A DNA stretch of 64,000 bases from Streptomyces sp. GESEQ-35 (GCF_017948485.1 NZ_JAFFSX010000016.1:62001-126000); one strand, 5' to 3'. Numbered from the stretch's first letter, positions 44,263-53,719 are shown. Translations and numbers: made by a program. The notes: generated from the sequence alone by a model not told the origin.

Positions 44263-45888
44263 TCACGCCTCTCCCTCGGTGCCATCGCTCTTGAGATGCG
44301 TCTCTCGCGGATTGACGCGGCCACGGAACACACCCTTGGCCGAGGCACGCGGGCGCGTGCCGCCCGTCCGAGGGGCCGCCGGACGCGACTCACCCGCAGC
44401 TGTCGTGCGCGGCCTGGAGGGGTTCGGCCTCGGCTCTCGAGCCTCCGGCTTCGCGGAGCGAGGCGACCTGTCGGCTGCACCCGCCGACCGTGCACGGCGT
44501 CGACGGCGGGAGGCCGGCGCCGACGCGGGGATGGTGCGTCGGTCAGCCTCCGCGGCCTCGCCCCGCACAGACTCTTCGGGAACCTCCGCGTTGGCGACCG
44601 GCGTCGGCTCACGGCCGTCGCGTTCCGCGCGCAGGCAGCGTCGGATCGACTCCGGATCCAGCCCCTCGTTGCAGGCCTGGTGCAGCAGACGGGCGAAGAG
44701 GTAACCGGGGTCCGCGCCGAGTGCCATCGCGAGGGCTTCCCTGGCTTCCAGGTCGTCGCCCGTCGACCAGGCGACCCACCCGGCGAGCGTGAGTGGCGCC
44801 GCGGCATGTTCGCCGTACGGGCCGACGCAGCGGCGGGCCAGGGCGCGCCAGAGGCGCAGCGCCGGACCTGCCTCGTCGCCCTCCATCCATTCGGCCGCTC
44901 GATCACGGGTCGTACGGTCCTGGAGGCCGAGAATCAGCGTCGCGGCTTCGTCGTGTCCGAGCAGTTCGTCGTCGCGGAGATCTGTCATGAGCGTGCCGGA
45001 CACGGGTGGGGCTTCGGCCAGACGGCTCATGACCTGCCGGGCCAGCTCCAACGTCTCCTGGGCCACGCCCGCCCGGCTCTCGTCGTCGAGGATCCGGGGG
45101 ACGAGGGACATGCCGGCGGTGTCCAGGGCGACCTCCTGCTCCACAGCGGCCGCTGTCTCCCAGGGCAGGAGCCTGGCCCGCAGTTCGCGCAGGGAGCCGC
45201 GCACCTGAAGGCCCGCATATGTGGCAGCGGCCGCCAGCACGGAGGTACCGGGCAGGCCCATCGGCACGCCTTCGGGCGGGCAGCATCGCTCGTTTGCGCA
45301 GCAGTACGACCAGTAGCGGCCGTCCGAAATGCACAGTGCCTCGATCACCGGCACGTCCATCAGGCCGCACTCGACGCGCAGCCGCTGGGCCAGCGCATGC
45401 AGTCGTTCCATGACCTGTCGGCCCGATTCGCCGTTCGCCGGCTCCTGGCAGACGTAGGCGACCATCTGCTCCGGGCGAACACCCCGGCGCTCGCTGCCCG
45501 TCACCAGGCCGTGGGCCAGCTGCCGGGCCGCGGACGGCCAGTCGTCCGCGTTCGCGGGGATGCCGAGTCGGGCCCGGCCACCGAATCGGCCCCGGCCGTC
45601 CCTGTCGTGGAGGGCGACCAGGACGACGCTGTCCTCGGGGCGGTACCCGAGCAGATACGGCAGGGCGTCGGCCAGTTCGGCCGGGGTGCGCAGGGTGACC
45701 TGGTGCTCGCCGGCATGGCCGTCGTACACATCAGGTGCGTTGAGCGCGCCAGGGCTGTCGGACTCGCCTGGGCCGAAGGGCTCTTGGGATCCGCCGGACT
45801 CTGCCCTCCTGCCGTGCGCATCGAGCCCGTCGCGTCCGGCCATGTCCTCGTTTTCGGGAGATCCAGTCGTTTCGCTGTGATTCGTCAT
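44263..45888 (-). CDS. DUF4192 family protein
   Basis: This is a 541-residue soluble protein. The DUF4192 domain (about 60-420) starts with VTLRTPAELADALPYLLGYRPEDSVVLVALHD and contains SYCCANERCCPPEG, a cysteine cluster. The C-terminal 120 residues are Arg/Ser/Pro-rich and probably disordered. The family is common in actinobacteria, function unknown. GGGAGATC precedes ATG 45888. It is divergent from the RecQ-like gene. Confidence 0.82.
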   Translation of the reverse strand: MTNHSETTGSPENEDMAGRDGLDAHGRRAESGGSQEPFGPGESDSPGALNAPDVYDGHAGEHQVTLRTPAELADALPYLLGYRPEDSVVLVALHDRDGRGRFGGRARLGIPANADDWPSAARQLAHGLVTGSERRGVRPEQMVAYVCQEPANGESGRQVMERLHALAQRLRVECGLMDVPVIEALCISDGRYWSYCCANERCCPPEGVPMGLPGTSVLAAAATYAGLQVRGSLRELRARLLPWETAAAVEQEVALDTAGMSLVPRILDDESRAGVAQETLELARQVMSRLAEAPPVSGTLMTDLRDDELLGHDEAATLILGLQDRTTRDRAAEWMEGDEAGPALRLWRALARRCVGPYGEHAAAPLTLAGWVAWSTGDDLEAREALAMALGADPGYLFARLLHQACNEGLDPESIRRCLRAERDGREPTPVANAEVPEESVRGEAAEADRRTIPASAPASRRRRRARSAGAADRSPRSAKPEAREPRPNPSRPRTTAAGESRPAAPRTGGTRPRASAKGVFRGRVNPRETHLKSDGTEGEA

Positions 45889-46028
45889 GCGCCGACGATC
45901 TCCCGGATTCCGAACCTCCGCTTCGACCTGTGGATAAGTCCGAACAGGGACACGTCAATGCGGTCGGGCAACCCCCTCGTCGTCCACAGCCAGCCCGGAT
46001 TGTCACTGCCGTCCTGTTGTATGGACGC

Positions 46029-48194
46029 ATGGAGCACACGAGCAACGCGGATCTCCGGGCGGCCGCCGACGCGGTCCTCGCCCGCCTCGTCCCGGACACC
46101 GCGGGGGCGGCCAGGCTGCGCGAGGACCAGTGGCGGGCGATCGAGGCGTTGGTGGCCGACAGACGCCGGGCCCTGGTCGTCCAGCGCACGGGGTGGGGCA
46201 AGTCGGCGGTGTACTTCGTCGCCACATCACTGCTGCGTGCCCGTGGCAGCGGCCCCACCGTGATCGTCTCCCCGTTGCTCGCGCTGATGCGCAACCAGGT
46301 CGAGGCCGCGGCGCGTGCCGGTATCCACGCACGGACCATCAACTCCTCCAACACCGAGGAGTGGGACACGGTCCAGAACGAGATCGCCGCGGGCGAGGTC
46401 GATGTCCTGCTGGTCAGCCCGGAGCGGCTCAACAATCCGGACTTCCGCGACCAGGTGCTGCCCAAACTCGCCGCCGCGACCGGACTCCTCGTGGTCGACG
46501 AAGCCCACTGCATCTCCGACTGGGGACACGACTTCCGCCCGGACTACCGACGGCTCCGCACGATGCTGTCGGACCTTCCGCCTGGCGTACCCGTACTCGC
46601 GACCACGGCCACCGCCAACGCCCGCGTGACCGCCGATGTCGCGGAGCAACTCGGCACCGGGGGCACATCGGACGCCCTGGTGCTGCGCGGCCCGCTGGAC
46701 CGGGAGAGCCTGAGCCTGAGCGTGCTCCGGCTGCCTGACGCCGCGCACCGGATGGCCTGGCTCGCCGACCACCTCGATGAGTTGCCGGGCTCCGGGATCA
46801 TCTACACGCTCACCGTGGCCGCCGCCGAGGAGGTCACCGCCTTCCTGCGGCACCGTGGACACACGGTCGCCCCGTACACGGGCAAGACGGAGAACGCCGA
46901 TCGGCAGCAGGCCGAGGACGACCTGATCGCCAACCGGGTCAAGGCACTGGTCGCCACTTCCGCACTCGGCATGGGCTTCGACAAACCCGACCTCGGCTTC
47001 GTGGTGCATCTGGGCTCGCCCTCCTCGCCCATCGCCTACTACCAGCAGGTGGGCCGAGCCGGACGCGGCGTCGAGCACGCCGAGGTGCTCCTCCTGCCGG
47101 GGAAGGAGGACGAGGCGATCTGGGAGTACTTCGCCTCACTCGCCTTCCCGTCGGAGGACCTGGTGCGGCGCACGCTCGACGTACTCGCGCGCGCGGACCG
47201 GCCCCTGTCACTGCCCGCCCTGGAACCGTTGGTGGAGCTGCGCCGGTCCCGCCTGGAAACCATGCTCAAGGTCCTCGACGTGGACGGGGCGGTCAGGCGG
47301 GTCAAGGGCGGCTGGATCGCCACCGGCCAGCCTTGGACGTACGAGGCGGAGCGGTACGACTGGGTGGCCCGGCAGCGCAAGGCCGAGCAGCAGGCGATGC
47401 GCGAGTACGCGTCGACGACGAGCTGCCGTATGCAGTTCCTGCAACGCCAGCTGGACGACGAGGGGGCCAAGCCCTGCGGCCGCTGCGACAACTGCGCGGG
47501 CGCACGCTTCACAGCCGATATGTCGACGGCCGCTCTGGACGCCGCGCGCGACGACCTCGGCCGGGCGGGCGTCGAGGTGGAACCGCGCAGGATGTGGCCG
47601 ACCGGGCTGCCGGCCATCGGCGTCGACCTCAAGGGACGCATTCCCGCAGGTGAACAGGGAGGATCGGGCCGGGCCCTGGGACGACTGTCGGACATCGGCT
47701 GGGGCAACCGGCTCAGGCCGATGTTTGCCCCTCACGCTCCGGACGGCCCCGTGCCGGACGACGTGACAAAGGCTGTCGTCGGCGTGCTGGCCGACTGGGC
47801 CAAGGGGCCCGGGGGCTGGGCCCCGGGTGCAGCGGACGCCCAGGCACGTCCCGTCGGTGTCGTCACCATCGCCTCGCGCTCACGGCCGCTGCTGATCAGC
47901 TCCCTGGGCACGCACATCTCGGAGGTGGGCCGACTGCCGCTGCTGGGCTCCGTGGAGTACACGGGCGACGGGCACCAGGTCTCTCGGAGCAACAGCGCCC
48001 AGCGGCTCAAGGCCCTCGACGGAGCACTGACCGTGCCGCCCGCCCTCGCTTCCGCTCTGTCCGACATCAAGGGTCCCGTCCTCCTCGTGGACGACTTCAC
48101 CGAGACCGGCTGGACACTCGCGGTCGCAGCCCGCATGCTCCGACGTGCAGGCGCCCAGGGGGTGCTGCCGCTGGTCCTGGCCGTACAGGGTTGA
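46029..48194 (+). CDS. RecQ-type DNA helicase with phosphoribosyltransferase-like C-terminal domain
   Basis: This is a 721-residue protein. The helicase domains (about 25-370) carry Walker A QRTGWGKS, VSPLLALMRNQ, the DEAH box VVDEAHCISDWGHDFRPDYRRL, TATAN, and motif VI QQVGRAGRG. A RecQ-type zinc site (SCRMQFL...CGRCDNC, about 485-510) follows. The last part (about 560-720) ends with VLLVDDFTETGWTLAVAARMLRRAGA, a classic PRPP-binding loop of type I phosphoribosyltransferases. No HRDC domain is present. ATG 46029 has no strong ribosome-binding site; an upstream in-frame start (45930) lacks support. Confidence 0.88.
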   Translation: MEHTSNADLRAAADAVLARLVPDTAGAARLREDQWRAIEALVADRRRALVVQRTGWGKSAVYFVATSLLRARGSGPTVIVSPLLALMRNQVEAAARAGIHARTINSSNTEEWDTVQNEIAAGEVDVLLVSPERLNNPDFRDQVLPKLAAATGLLVVDEAHCISDWGHDFRPDYRRLRTMLSDLPPGVPVLATTATANARVTADVAEQLGTGGTSDALVLRGPLDRESLSLSVLRLPDAAHRMAWLADHLDELPGSGIIYTLTVAAAEEVTAFLRHRGHTVAPYTGKTENADRQQAEDDLIANRVKALVATSALGMGFDKPDLGFVVHLGSPSSPIAYYQQVGRAGRGVEHAEVLLLPGKEDEAIWEYFASLAFPSEDLVRRTLDVLARADRPLSLPALEPLVELRRSRLETMLKVLDVDGAVRRVKGGWIATGQPWTYEAERYDWVARQRKAEQQAMREYASTTSCRMQFLQRQLDDEGAKPCGRCDNCAGARFTADMSTAALDAARDDLGRAGVEVEPRRMWPTGLPAIGVDLKGRIPAGEQGGSGRALGRLSDIGWGNRLRPMFAPHAPDGPVPDDVTKAVVGVLADWAKGPGGWAPGAADAQARPVGVVTIASRSRPLLISSLGTHISEVGRLPLLGSVEYTGDGHQVSRSNSAQRLKALDGALTVPPALASALSDIKGPVLLVDDFTETGWTLAVAARMLRRAGAQGVLPLVLAVQG

Positions 48195-48552
48195 TCACGC
48201 CAATCGAGTAGCTCTCCTCCACACAGGCGGGCACCGAAAGGAAAGGTGCCCGCGATCCGCCCGCGCCGCGCAGAGCTGGCCCCCGGACCGCTCTCGCCTC
48301 AATGGCGTACGCCCGTGTGGCACGGTCGCACCATGCGTCGCACGATGACACCCCGCGTAGGGATATAAACCACGCACCGTGAGATATCGGTCGGTGGCCC
48401 CAATTGCTCGTTGCCGCATCCACGTTCGACAGGAAGAATTGGGGTCCGCTCCCCGCACGACTCGTCCGTGATCCGGCAGGGCTCCGCTGCGGTGTGCGCT
48501 CCCCCCAATCCGACCTCGCCCGCAGTGTGGGCGCGTAGCCGAAGGGAGGACC
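48195..48552. other. Intergenic region upstream of the orphan gene at 48553
   Basis: No gene is supported in these 358 bp. CCCCAATT (48398-48405) and AATTGGGG (48437-48444) form an inverted repeat with a 31-nt spacer. GGGAGGA just before 48553 is the next gene's ribosome-binding site. Confidence 0.45.
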
Positions 48553-49185
48553 GTGACCTTCGGATTCGCTTCGTCCCCAGCGGGATCCACGTCATCTACC
48601 GGCCTGTCCGCCGCGTCCGCCAACCCTCTGGCCCGCATGCTCGAACCGGCGGAGTGGGCCGCGGCCGGCATCCCCCTGTTGCGCAACCCGCGGGAGGTCG
48701 TCAGCGGACTGCACTCCCGGCATCACCCCCGGCCGGCGACCGCGATCGTGGCCGTGCTCGATCCGGACGAGCGGCTCTGCGCCAGCGCCTCCTTCACCCG
48801 CCGTCCGTCCCCGGCCGACGGCTGGATGTTCCGCAACGTCCTGCTCGCCCAACTGCGCCTGGTCATCCCCCACGACCTGCGGCGCCGCACCCCTGTGCGC
48901 ACCGCAGTGCTGCTCTACTGCCGTGAGGGCGACGCCCGTTGGACGGAAGAGGACGGCGCGTGGATGTGGGGGCTGCGTGACGCCTGCACCCTGCACGGGC
49001 TGCGCTGCGGGGCGTACATCACGTTGACCCGTGACGGCTGGCAGGTCCTTGGCGAAGGGCGCGGCGGACGTCGGCCCAACTCGGATTCGACACCGGAGCC
49101 CTTCGCCACGTCCGAGGCACCGCCGCCGATCCCACGGACCGGCGGCGCCGCCTCGGAAATCCTGCGCCGCGCGGCGGCTCGCTAA
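48553..49185 (+). CDS. Conserved hypothetical protein
   Basis: This is a 210-residue soluble protein starting at GTG with AGGGAGGA 6 nt upstream. The N-terminal two thirds contain ordered strings (TAIVAVLDPDERLCASASFTRR, VRTAVLLYCREGDARWTEEDGAWMWGLRDACTLHG, TLTRDGWQVLGEGRGGRR), then a Pro/Ser-rich tail. I do not recognise a family; RadC/JAB-like nucleases came to mind because of the context but no JAMM motif is present. It stands alone downstream of the RecQ-like gene. Confidence 0.65.
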   Translation: MTFGFASSPAGSTSSTGLSAASANPLARMLEPAEWAAAGIPLLRNPREVVSGLHSRHHPRPATAIVAVLDPDERLCASASFTRRPSPADGWMFRNVLLAQLRLVIPHDLRRRTPVRTAVLLYCREGDARWTEEDGAWMWGLRDACTLHGLRCGAYITLTRDGWQVLGEGRGGRRPNSDSTPEPFATSEAPPPIPRTGGAASEILRRAAAR

Positions 49186-49610
49186 GAGCGTCCGGATTTA
49201 CGGAAGACACTGACGGAACGTTCCTGCCGGGCAGTACGACCGCCTGGGTCACGCCCACACGAAAGACCTTCCGCCCGGAGCCGACACACAACGTTGCCAC
49301 GGTCCTACGAAAGCACCACCGCCGAGTTGCCAGGCGCCGCCCCGGAGACACGCCACGCCCGCGAATCGTCTTCCGGACACGCTCGCCGGACCCCGTTCAC
49401 CGCCCCGGACACGTACGTCACGTCCCGCCATCCGCACCCAACACCTACGCCACACTCCGCGAAACGGGATCGGAGCGCAGGTCTCGAAGCAAGCGGCACT
49501 CACGCCCCACGTGCCCCACCTACCCGCGCACGCCGAACCCCCCACCGTGCAAACACGACCGCGGCGACATCACCATCGCCCCGCTGTCCCCCGGACGTTC
49601 CGGAACGGGC
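49186..49610. other. Intergenic region
   Basis: These 425 bp contain no supportable gene. The only structure noted is the short palindrome GGAACGTTCC at 49215-49224. It contains the downstream regions of two convergent genes. Confidence 0.45.
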
Positions 49611-50246
49611 TCAGACGCTCGCGCCCAGCACCGAGTTGATCTGCTGCGGGTCGCCGCAGACGATCAGCAGGGTGCCGGCCCGGGTGAGGGCCAGGGGGAG
49701 AGCGGTGGCGGCAGCGGTGTCGGGACCGCCGTTGACGGCAACGACGACCACCGGACGCGACGCGGCACGGCTCGCGACGGCGACGTCCGCGTAGAAGACG
49801 TCGTCACCGGAGTCATGCTGCGCCCAATAGGCGGCTTCACCGAAGGACAGCTCGTGAGCGGCCCACGGATGCTGTTCACCCGTGGTGATCACCAGCACGT
49901 CACTTGGGGCGCGACCCGAGTCCAGCAGCAGATCCACGGCCTCCTCGGCGGCGTCGAGGGCGCCTTCCACCGAGGCCGGGATCAACTGGATCTGCGGAGT
50001 CGCCGGGGCCGCATCGGAGGCGGCAGCGACGGCCGGGCCCGACGATCCGGGCTTGGCCACGTCACGCGGCGTACGTTGCACCGGCGGCGTGGGCCTGTGG
50101 GGCCCAGGGCGACCGGGACGCGACGGAGCCGCGGGGCGGGGACCGGGTACAGGACGGGGGGTCGGCGCGGTGCGGCCACTGGCCGGAGTAACGCGGGGAC
50201 CCTGGGCACTCTCGTGAATCTGAGGCTCCTCGGGAATGAGAGGCAT
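49611..50246 (-). CDS. Hypothetical protein with Pro-rich N terminus
   Basis: This is a 211-residue protein. Residues 1-90 are Pro/Arg/Ala-rich and disordered. Residues 95-211 look folded (IQLIPASVEGALDAAEEAVDLLLDSG, PSDVLVITTGEQHPWA, PVVVVAVNGGPDTAAATALPLALTRA, LLIVCGDPQQINSVLGA). The tail faintly recalls the C-terminal helicase segment of UvrD-like proteins (TRA...GD-Q) but no nucleotide-binding motif is present. ATG 50246 was chosen because it opens a typical MPLIPEEP start; no ribosome-binding site is visible. Function unknown. Confidence 0.65.
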   Translation of the reverse strand: MPLIPEEPQIHESAQGPRVTPASGRTAPTPRPVPGPRPAAPSRPGRPGPHRPTPPVQRTPRDVAKPGSSGPAVAAASDAAPATPQIQLIPASVEGALDAAEEAVDLLLDSGRAPSDVLVITTGEQHPWAAHELSFGEAAYWAQHDSGDDVFYADVAVASRAASRPVVVVAVNGGPDTAAATALPLALTRAGTLLIVCGDPQQINSVLGASV

Positions 50247-50314
50247 GAGCTGATGTTTATCAAACGTTGGTACGGCTCGCGTCGGCGGGTGGCACATAGG
50301 TGCGAGCGGAATCG

Positions 50315-51013
50315 TCAGAAGTCGAAGCCGAGCTGCCCCTCGATCTCCGGAACGCTTCCGTCCACCCAGCGGACCTTCTTGAGGTGCCGCCACTGGGGCA
50401 GCGAATCAAGATACGCCCACGACAACCGGTGGTACGGGGTGGGTCCCCGCTCCTCCAGCGCGGCCTTGTGCACGGGCGACGGATACCCGGCGTTGTCCGC
50501 AAAACCGAAGTCTGCATGGTCGATACCCAGTTCGGCCATCATTTTGTCGCGCTGAACCTTGGCAAGCACCGAGGCCGCCGCAACCGCCACACAGGACTGG
50601 TCCCCCTTGATCACCGTGCGGACCTTCCAGGGCACTCCGAGATAGTCGTGCTTCCCGTCGAGGATCACCGCCTCGGGACGGACCGGCAGGGCTTCCAGGG
50701 CGCGCACTGCCGCTAGGCGCAGCGCGGCCGTCATGCCCAACTCGTCGATCTCCTCCGGGGAGGCATGCCCCAGGGCGTAGGAGGTCACCCACGTGTGGAG
50801 CACCTCGGCGAGTTCGGTACGCCGCTTGACGGTGAGCAGCTTGGAGTCGGTGAGGCCTTCGGGGGGCCGGCGCAGTCCGGTGATCGCCGCGCAGACGGTG
50901 ACGGGGCCGGCCCAGGCGCCGCGCCCGACCTCGTCTACACCGGCAATGACCTTCGCTCCGGTCGTGGCGCGGAGGGAGCGCTCGACGGTGTGAGTAGGTG
51001 GTTCGTACGGCAT
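50315..51013 (-). CDS. rnhB: Ribonuclease HII
   Basis: This is a 232-residue RNase HII, which removes ribonucleotides misincorporated in DNA. The active site reads AGVDEVGRGAWAGPV (residues about 24-38; Asp and Glu of DEVGRG), with LTDSKLL and the downstream acidic residue in AVILDGKHDYLG. Length and start are typical. It lies just upstream of the hypothetical gene on the same strand and downstream of the TetR gene, with gaps of 60-80 nt. Confidence 0.93.
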   Translation of the reverse strand: MPYEPPTHTVERSLRATTGAKVIAGVDEVGRGAWAGPVTVCAAITGLRRPPEGLTDSKLLTVKRRTELAEVLHTWVTSYALGHASPEEIDELGMTAALRLAAVRALEALPVRPEAVILDGKHDYLGVPWKVRTVIKGDQSCVAVAAASVLAKVQRDKMMAELGIDHADFGFADNAGYPSPVHKAALEERGPTPYHRLSWAYLDSLPQWRHLKKVRWVDGSVPEIEGQLGFDF

Positions 51014-51095
51014 GGCGCCCTTAGCGTACGCCGCCCGGAACCCCCGGCGACACCCTGGTTCACCGGGGCGACTTCACCGTCCCCGAACCCCGGGG

Positions 51096-51719
51096 TCAGG
51101 CGCCGCGTGGCCGCAGCAGCGGGACCATCAACTGGTCCACCATCTCCTCGATGTCATGATCAGGCCATTCGCTTGCGCACATCTTCGACCGGTACATCAT
51201 CATCGCCGGGATGACATCGACGACGTACCCGTTGGCCGCGTCCGCTCGCACCTCTCCCCGCTCGATTCCACGGCCGATAACCTCTCGGATCAGTTGGATG
51301 GTCGGCTCCACGACACCCTTGATGATCACTCCGTGGAAGCGTTCCGCCTGGATGTTGTCGCATTCGTGAATCACCGAACGCAAGGCGAAACCGGGCCGCG
51401 AGTACATCGCGTCGCGCGCCTGCCGACACAGCTCCAGCAGATCGTCGCGCACGCTCCCGAGGTTGGGCGCCGCCTCGAAGGACGGCAGTCCGGCCCGCAG
51501 CGCGTCCGCGACGAGATCCTCCTTGGACGGCCATCGGCGGTAGACCGCGGCCTTTCCGGTCTGGGCGCCGGCAGCGACACCCTCCATGGTCAGGCCATTC
51601 CAGCCGACCGTACTGAGCTGATCCAACGCGGCGTCGAGGATTGCGCGTTCGAGTACGGCGCCGCGCCGGCGGAGGGAGGCCGTCTGAGCGGGGGCGGCCG
51701 TCCAGCGCGAAGTAACCAT
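51096..51719 (-). CDS. TetR family transcriptional regulator
   Basis: This is a 207-residue repressor. The N-terminal HTH (about 22-68) includes ILDAALDQLSTVGWNGLTMEGVAAGAQTGKAAVYRRWPSKED in pieces. The C-terminal helical ligand domain resembles TetR_C regulators of drug exporters. It is divergent from an MFS transporter; two identical-arm palindromes lie between them and are the expected operators, so it likely represses the exporter and perhaps itself. ATG 51719. Confidence 0.9.
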   Translation of the reverse strand: MVTSRWTAAPAQTASLRRRGAVLERAILDAALDQLSTVGWNGLTMEGVAAGAQTGKAAVYRRWPSKEDLVADALRAGLPSFEAAPNLGSVRDDLLELCRQARDAMYSRPGFALRSVIHECDNIQAERFHGVIIKGVVEPTIQLIREVIGRGIERGEVRADAANGYVVDVIPAMMMYRSKMCASEWPDHDIEEMVDQLMVPLLRPRGA

Positions 51720-51815
51720 CTGAGCGTCTCCAACGAACAGCGGAAGCGGTGATTCCGGGGAAGGGGGACATGTCGCACGGCAGCGACGGGGGAAACGCCG
51801 CGCGACACACTACTA

Positions 51816-51835
51816 AGTGAACGCTTGCGTTCACT
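51816..51835. promoter_or_regulatory. TetR-type operator, copy 1
   Basis: AGTGAACGC and GCGTTCACT are perfect 9-bp arms around TT. It lies about 100 nt from the TetR start. Confidence 0.8.
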
Positions 51836-51863
51836 GTCTGGGACTCACTACGGTTGGCGCGAC

Positions 51864-51883
51864 AGTGAACGCGAGCGTTCACT
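51864..51883. promoter_or_regulatory. TetR-type operator, copy 2
   Basis: The same 9-bp arms as copy 1 surround GA. Its centre is 48 bp from that of copy 1 and it lies about 24 nt before the MFS start, so binding would directly block the exporter promoter. Confidence 0.8.
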
Positions 51884-51906
51884 AACGTACTTGTGGGGGA
51901 CCCATA

Positions 51907-53454
51907 GTGACAGCCTCTCAGTTGATCAAGGATCAGAAGCCAGGTGCGGCCCGCCGGGAAGGGCATCCCGGTATCGCGCTCACCGTCATCGCGGCCTGCC
52001 AACTCATGGTGGTACTCGACGCGACGATTGTGAACATCGCGCTCCCGCACATTCAAGACGCACTCAAGTTCAGCACCACCGACCTCACGTGGGTGGTCAG
52101 TTCCTACACACTCACCTTCGGTGGCCTGCTGTTGCTCGGTGGCCGGGCCGGTGACATCCTCGGCCGCCGCCGAGTGTTCATGACCGGCATCCTGCTGTTC
52201 ACATTCGCCTCGCTGCTCGGCGGACTCGCACAGGAACCCTGGCAGTTGCTGGCCGCACGCGCCCTTCAGGGCGTGGGTGGCGCGATCGCGTCGCCCACCT
52301 CGCTGGCACTGATCACCACCACGTTCCCCGAAGGCCCGGAACGGAACCGGGCGTTCGGCGTCTTCGCCGCCGTCTCCGCGGGCGGCGGTGCCGTCGGCCT
52401 GCTCGCCGGCGGCATGCTCACCGAGTGGCTCGACTGGCGGTGGGTCCTCTTCGTCAACGTGCCGATCGGCATACTGATCGCTGTCCTCACGCCGTTGTAC
52501 ATCAGCGAGTCGAAACGACACCCTGGGCGCTTCGACATCTCGGGCGCACTCACGTCGACGCTCGGCATGGCAGCGCTGGTCTACGGATTCATCAGCGCGG
52601 CCGACGAGGGCTGGCAGGACAGCATGACGATCGGCTCCTTCGGCGCCGCGGTGGTCCTCCTCCTCGCCTTCGCGTTCGTCGAGACCCGGGCCGCGGACCC
52701 GATCACTCCCCTGCGCATGTTCACCGACCGAAATCGCTCGGGCACCTACGTGATCATGCTGAGTCTGGCAGCGGCGATGTTCGGCATGTTCTTCTACATC
52801 GTGCTCTTCGTGCAGAACGTGCTGGGGTACAGCCCGATCGCGGCCGGTGTGGCCTTCCTGCCGGTGACGGTGGTGATCGCGATCGGCGCAGGACTGTCGC
52901 AGCGGTTCCTTCCGGTGCTCGGCCCCAAGCCGTTCATGCTCGTCGGCTCGGCTCTCGCGGTGATCGGCCTCGTCTGGCAGACCTTGATCAGCTCCGACAG
53001 CTCGTACGTCGGCGGGGTGCTCGGGCCGATGCTGGTGTTCGGCTTCGGCATGGGCCTGAACTTCGTCACCCTGACGGTCACCGCGGTCTCCGGTGTCGCC
53101 CAGCACGAGGCGGGTGCGGCGTCCGGACTGCTCAACGCCACGCAGCAGGTGGGCGGTTCGCTGGGCCTGTCCATCCTGACGACTGTGTTCGGCTCGGCCA
53201 GCAAGGACGAGGCGGAGAAGCAGTTGCCGAAGTTCATGGCCGACGGTTCGGCCGAGCAGAAGGCCGAGTTCGCCAAGACGCAGCAGTTGCCTGCGCCCTG
53301 GGGGCACGACGTGCTCACCCACGGCATTTCGATGGGGTTCGTCGCGGCGGCGGCGATGGCCGTGCTCGCGCTGGCCACTGCCTGGCTGGTGATCAGAGTC
53401 CGCAAGAGCGACCTGGAAGCGCTCGCCGGTACAACGGGCCCGACGGTCGGCTGA
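51907..53454 (+). CDS. MFS drug exporter, DHA2 (14-TM) family
   Basis: This is a 515-residue membrane transporter with about 14 helices. The early helix VVLDATIVNIALPHIQ carries the DHA2-type motif, followed by the loop GGRAGDILGRRRVF (motif A) and an antiporter-type helix near AFGVFAAVSAGGGAVGLLAGG. Such proteins export hydrophobic drugs or antibiotics by proton exchange. It starts at GTG 51907 with GGGGG about 8 nt upstream. Regulation by the divergent TetR protein is expected. Confidence 0.92.
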   Translation: MTASQLIKDQKPGAARREGHPGIALTVIAACQLMVVLDATIVNIALPHIQDALKFSTTDLTWVVSSYTLTFGGLLLLGGRAGDILGRRRVFMTGILLFTFASLLGGLAQEPWQLLAARALQGVGGAIASPTSLALITTTFPEGPERNRAFGVFAAVSAGGGAVGLLAGGMLTEWLDWRWVLFVNVPIGILIAVLTPLYISESKRHPGRFDISGALTSTLGMAALVYGFISAADEGWQDSMTIGSFGAAVVLLLAFAFVETRAADPITPLRMFTDRNRSGTYVIMLSLAAAMFGMFFYIVLFVQNVLGYSPIAAGVAFLPVTVVIAIGAGLSQRFLPVLGPKPFMLVGSALAVIGLVWQTLISSDSSYVGGVLGPMLVFGFGMGLNFVTLTVTAVSGVAQHEAGAASGLLNATQQVGGSLGLSILTTVFGSASKDEAEKQLPKFMADGSAEQKAEFAKTQQLPAPWGHDVLTHGISMGFVAAAAMAVLALATAWLVIRVRKSDLEALAGTTGPTVG

Positions 53455-53484
53455 CCCTGCCGGGCCCGCGACGGGCCGCACGAT

Positions 53485-53514
53485 GTCTGGGGGCGCGATA
53501 TCGCGCCCCCAGAC
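53485..53514. terminator. 30-bp perfect palindrome after the MFS gene
   Basis: 53485-53499 is exactly complementary to 53500-53514 with no loop. It lies 30 nt past the MFS stop and most likely acts as a terminator stem. The remaining sequence to 53719 shows nothing else. Confidence 0.75.
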
Positions 53515-53719
53515 GGCACGATCGAACCAGGGCACCCCGACCGCCATGAAGAGCAACACGAACAGCATCACCAGCAAGTCCACAACCACCCCCGCGAACC
53601 TCGCGTGTCACCTGCATCTACGGACCCATGCGCCGCACAGCAACTGCCACGACAACGAGCACTCGGTCACACAGAGTTCCCGCTCTGCACAGAGAGTTCG
53701 CACGGAGAGTTTCGAGGCG

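Noticed and set aside
43994..44906. Apparent upstream extension of the debranching-like reading frame
   Set aside because: It overlaps the DUF4192 gene in another frame and is Arg/Pro-rich without features.
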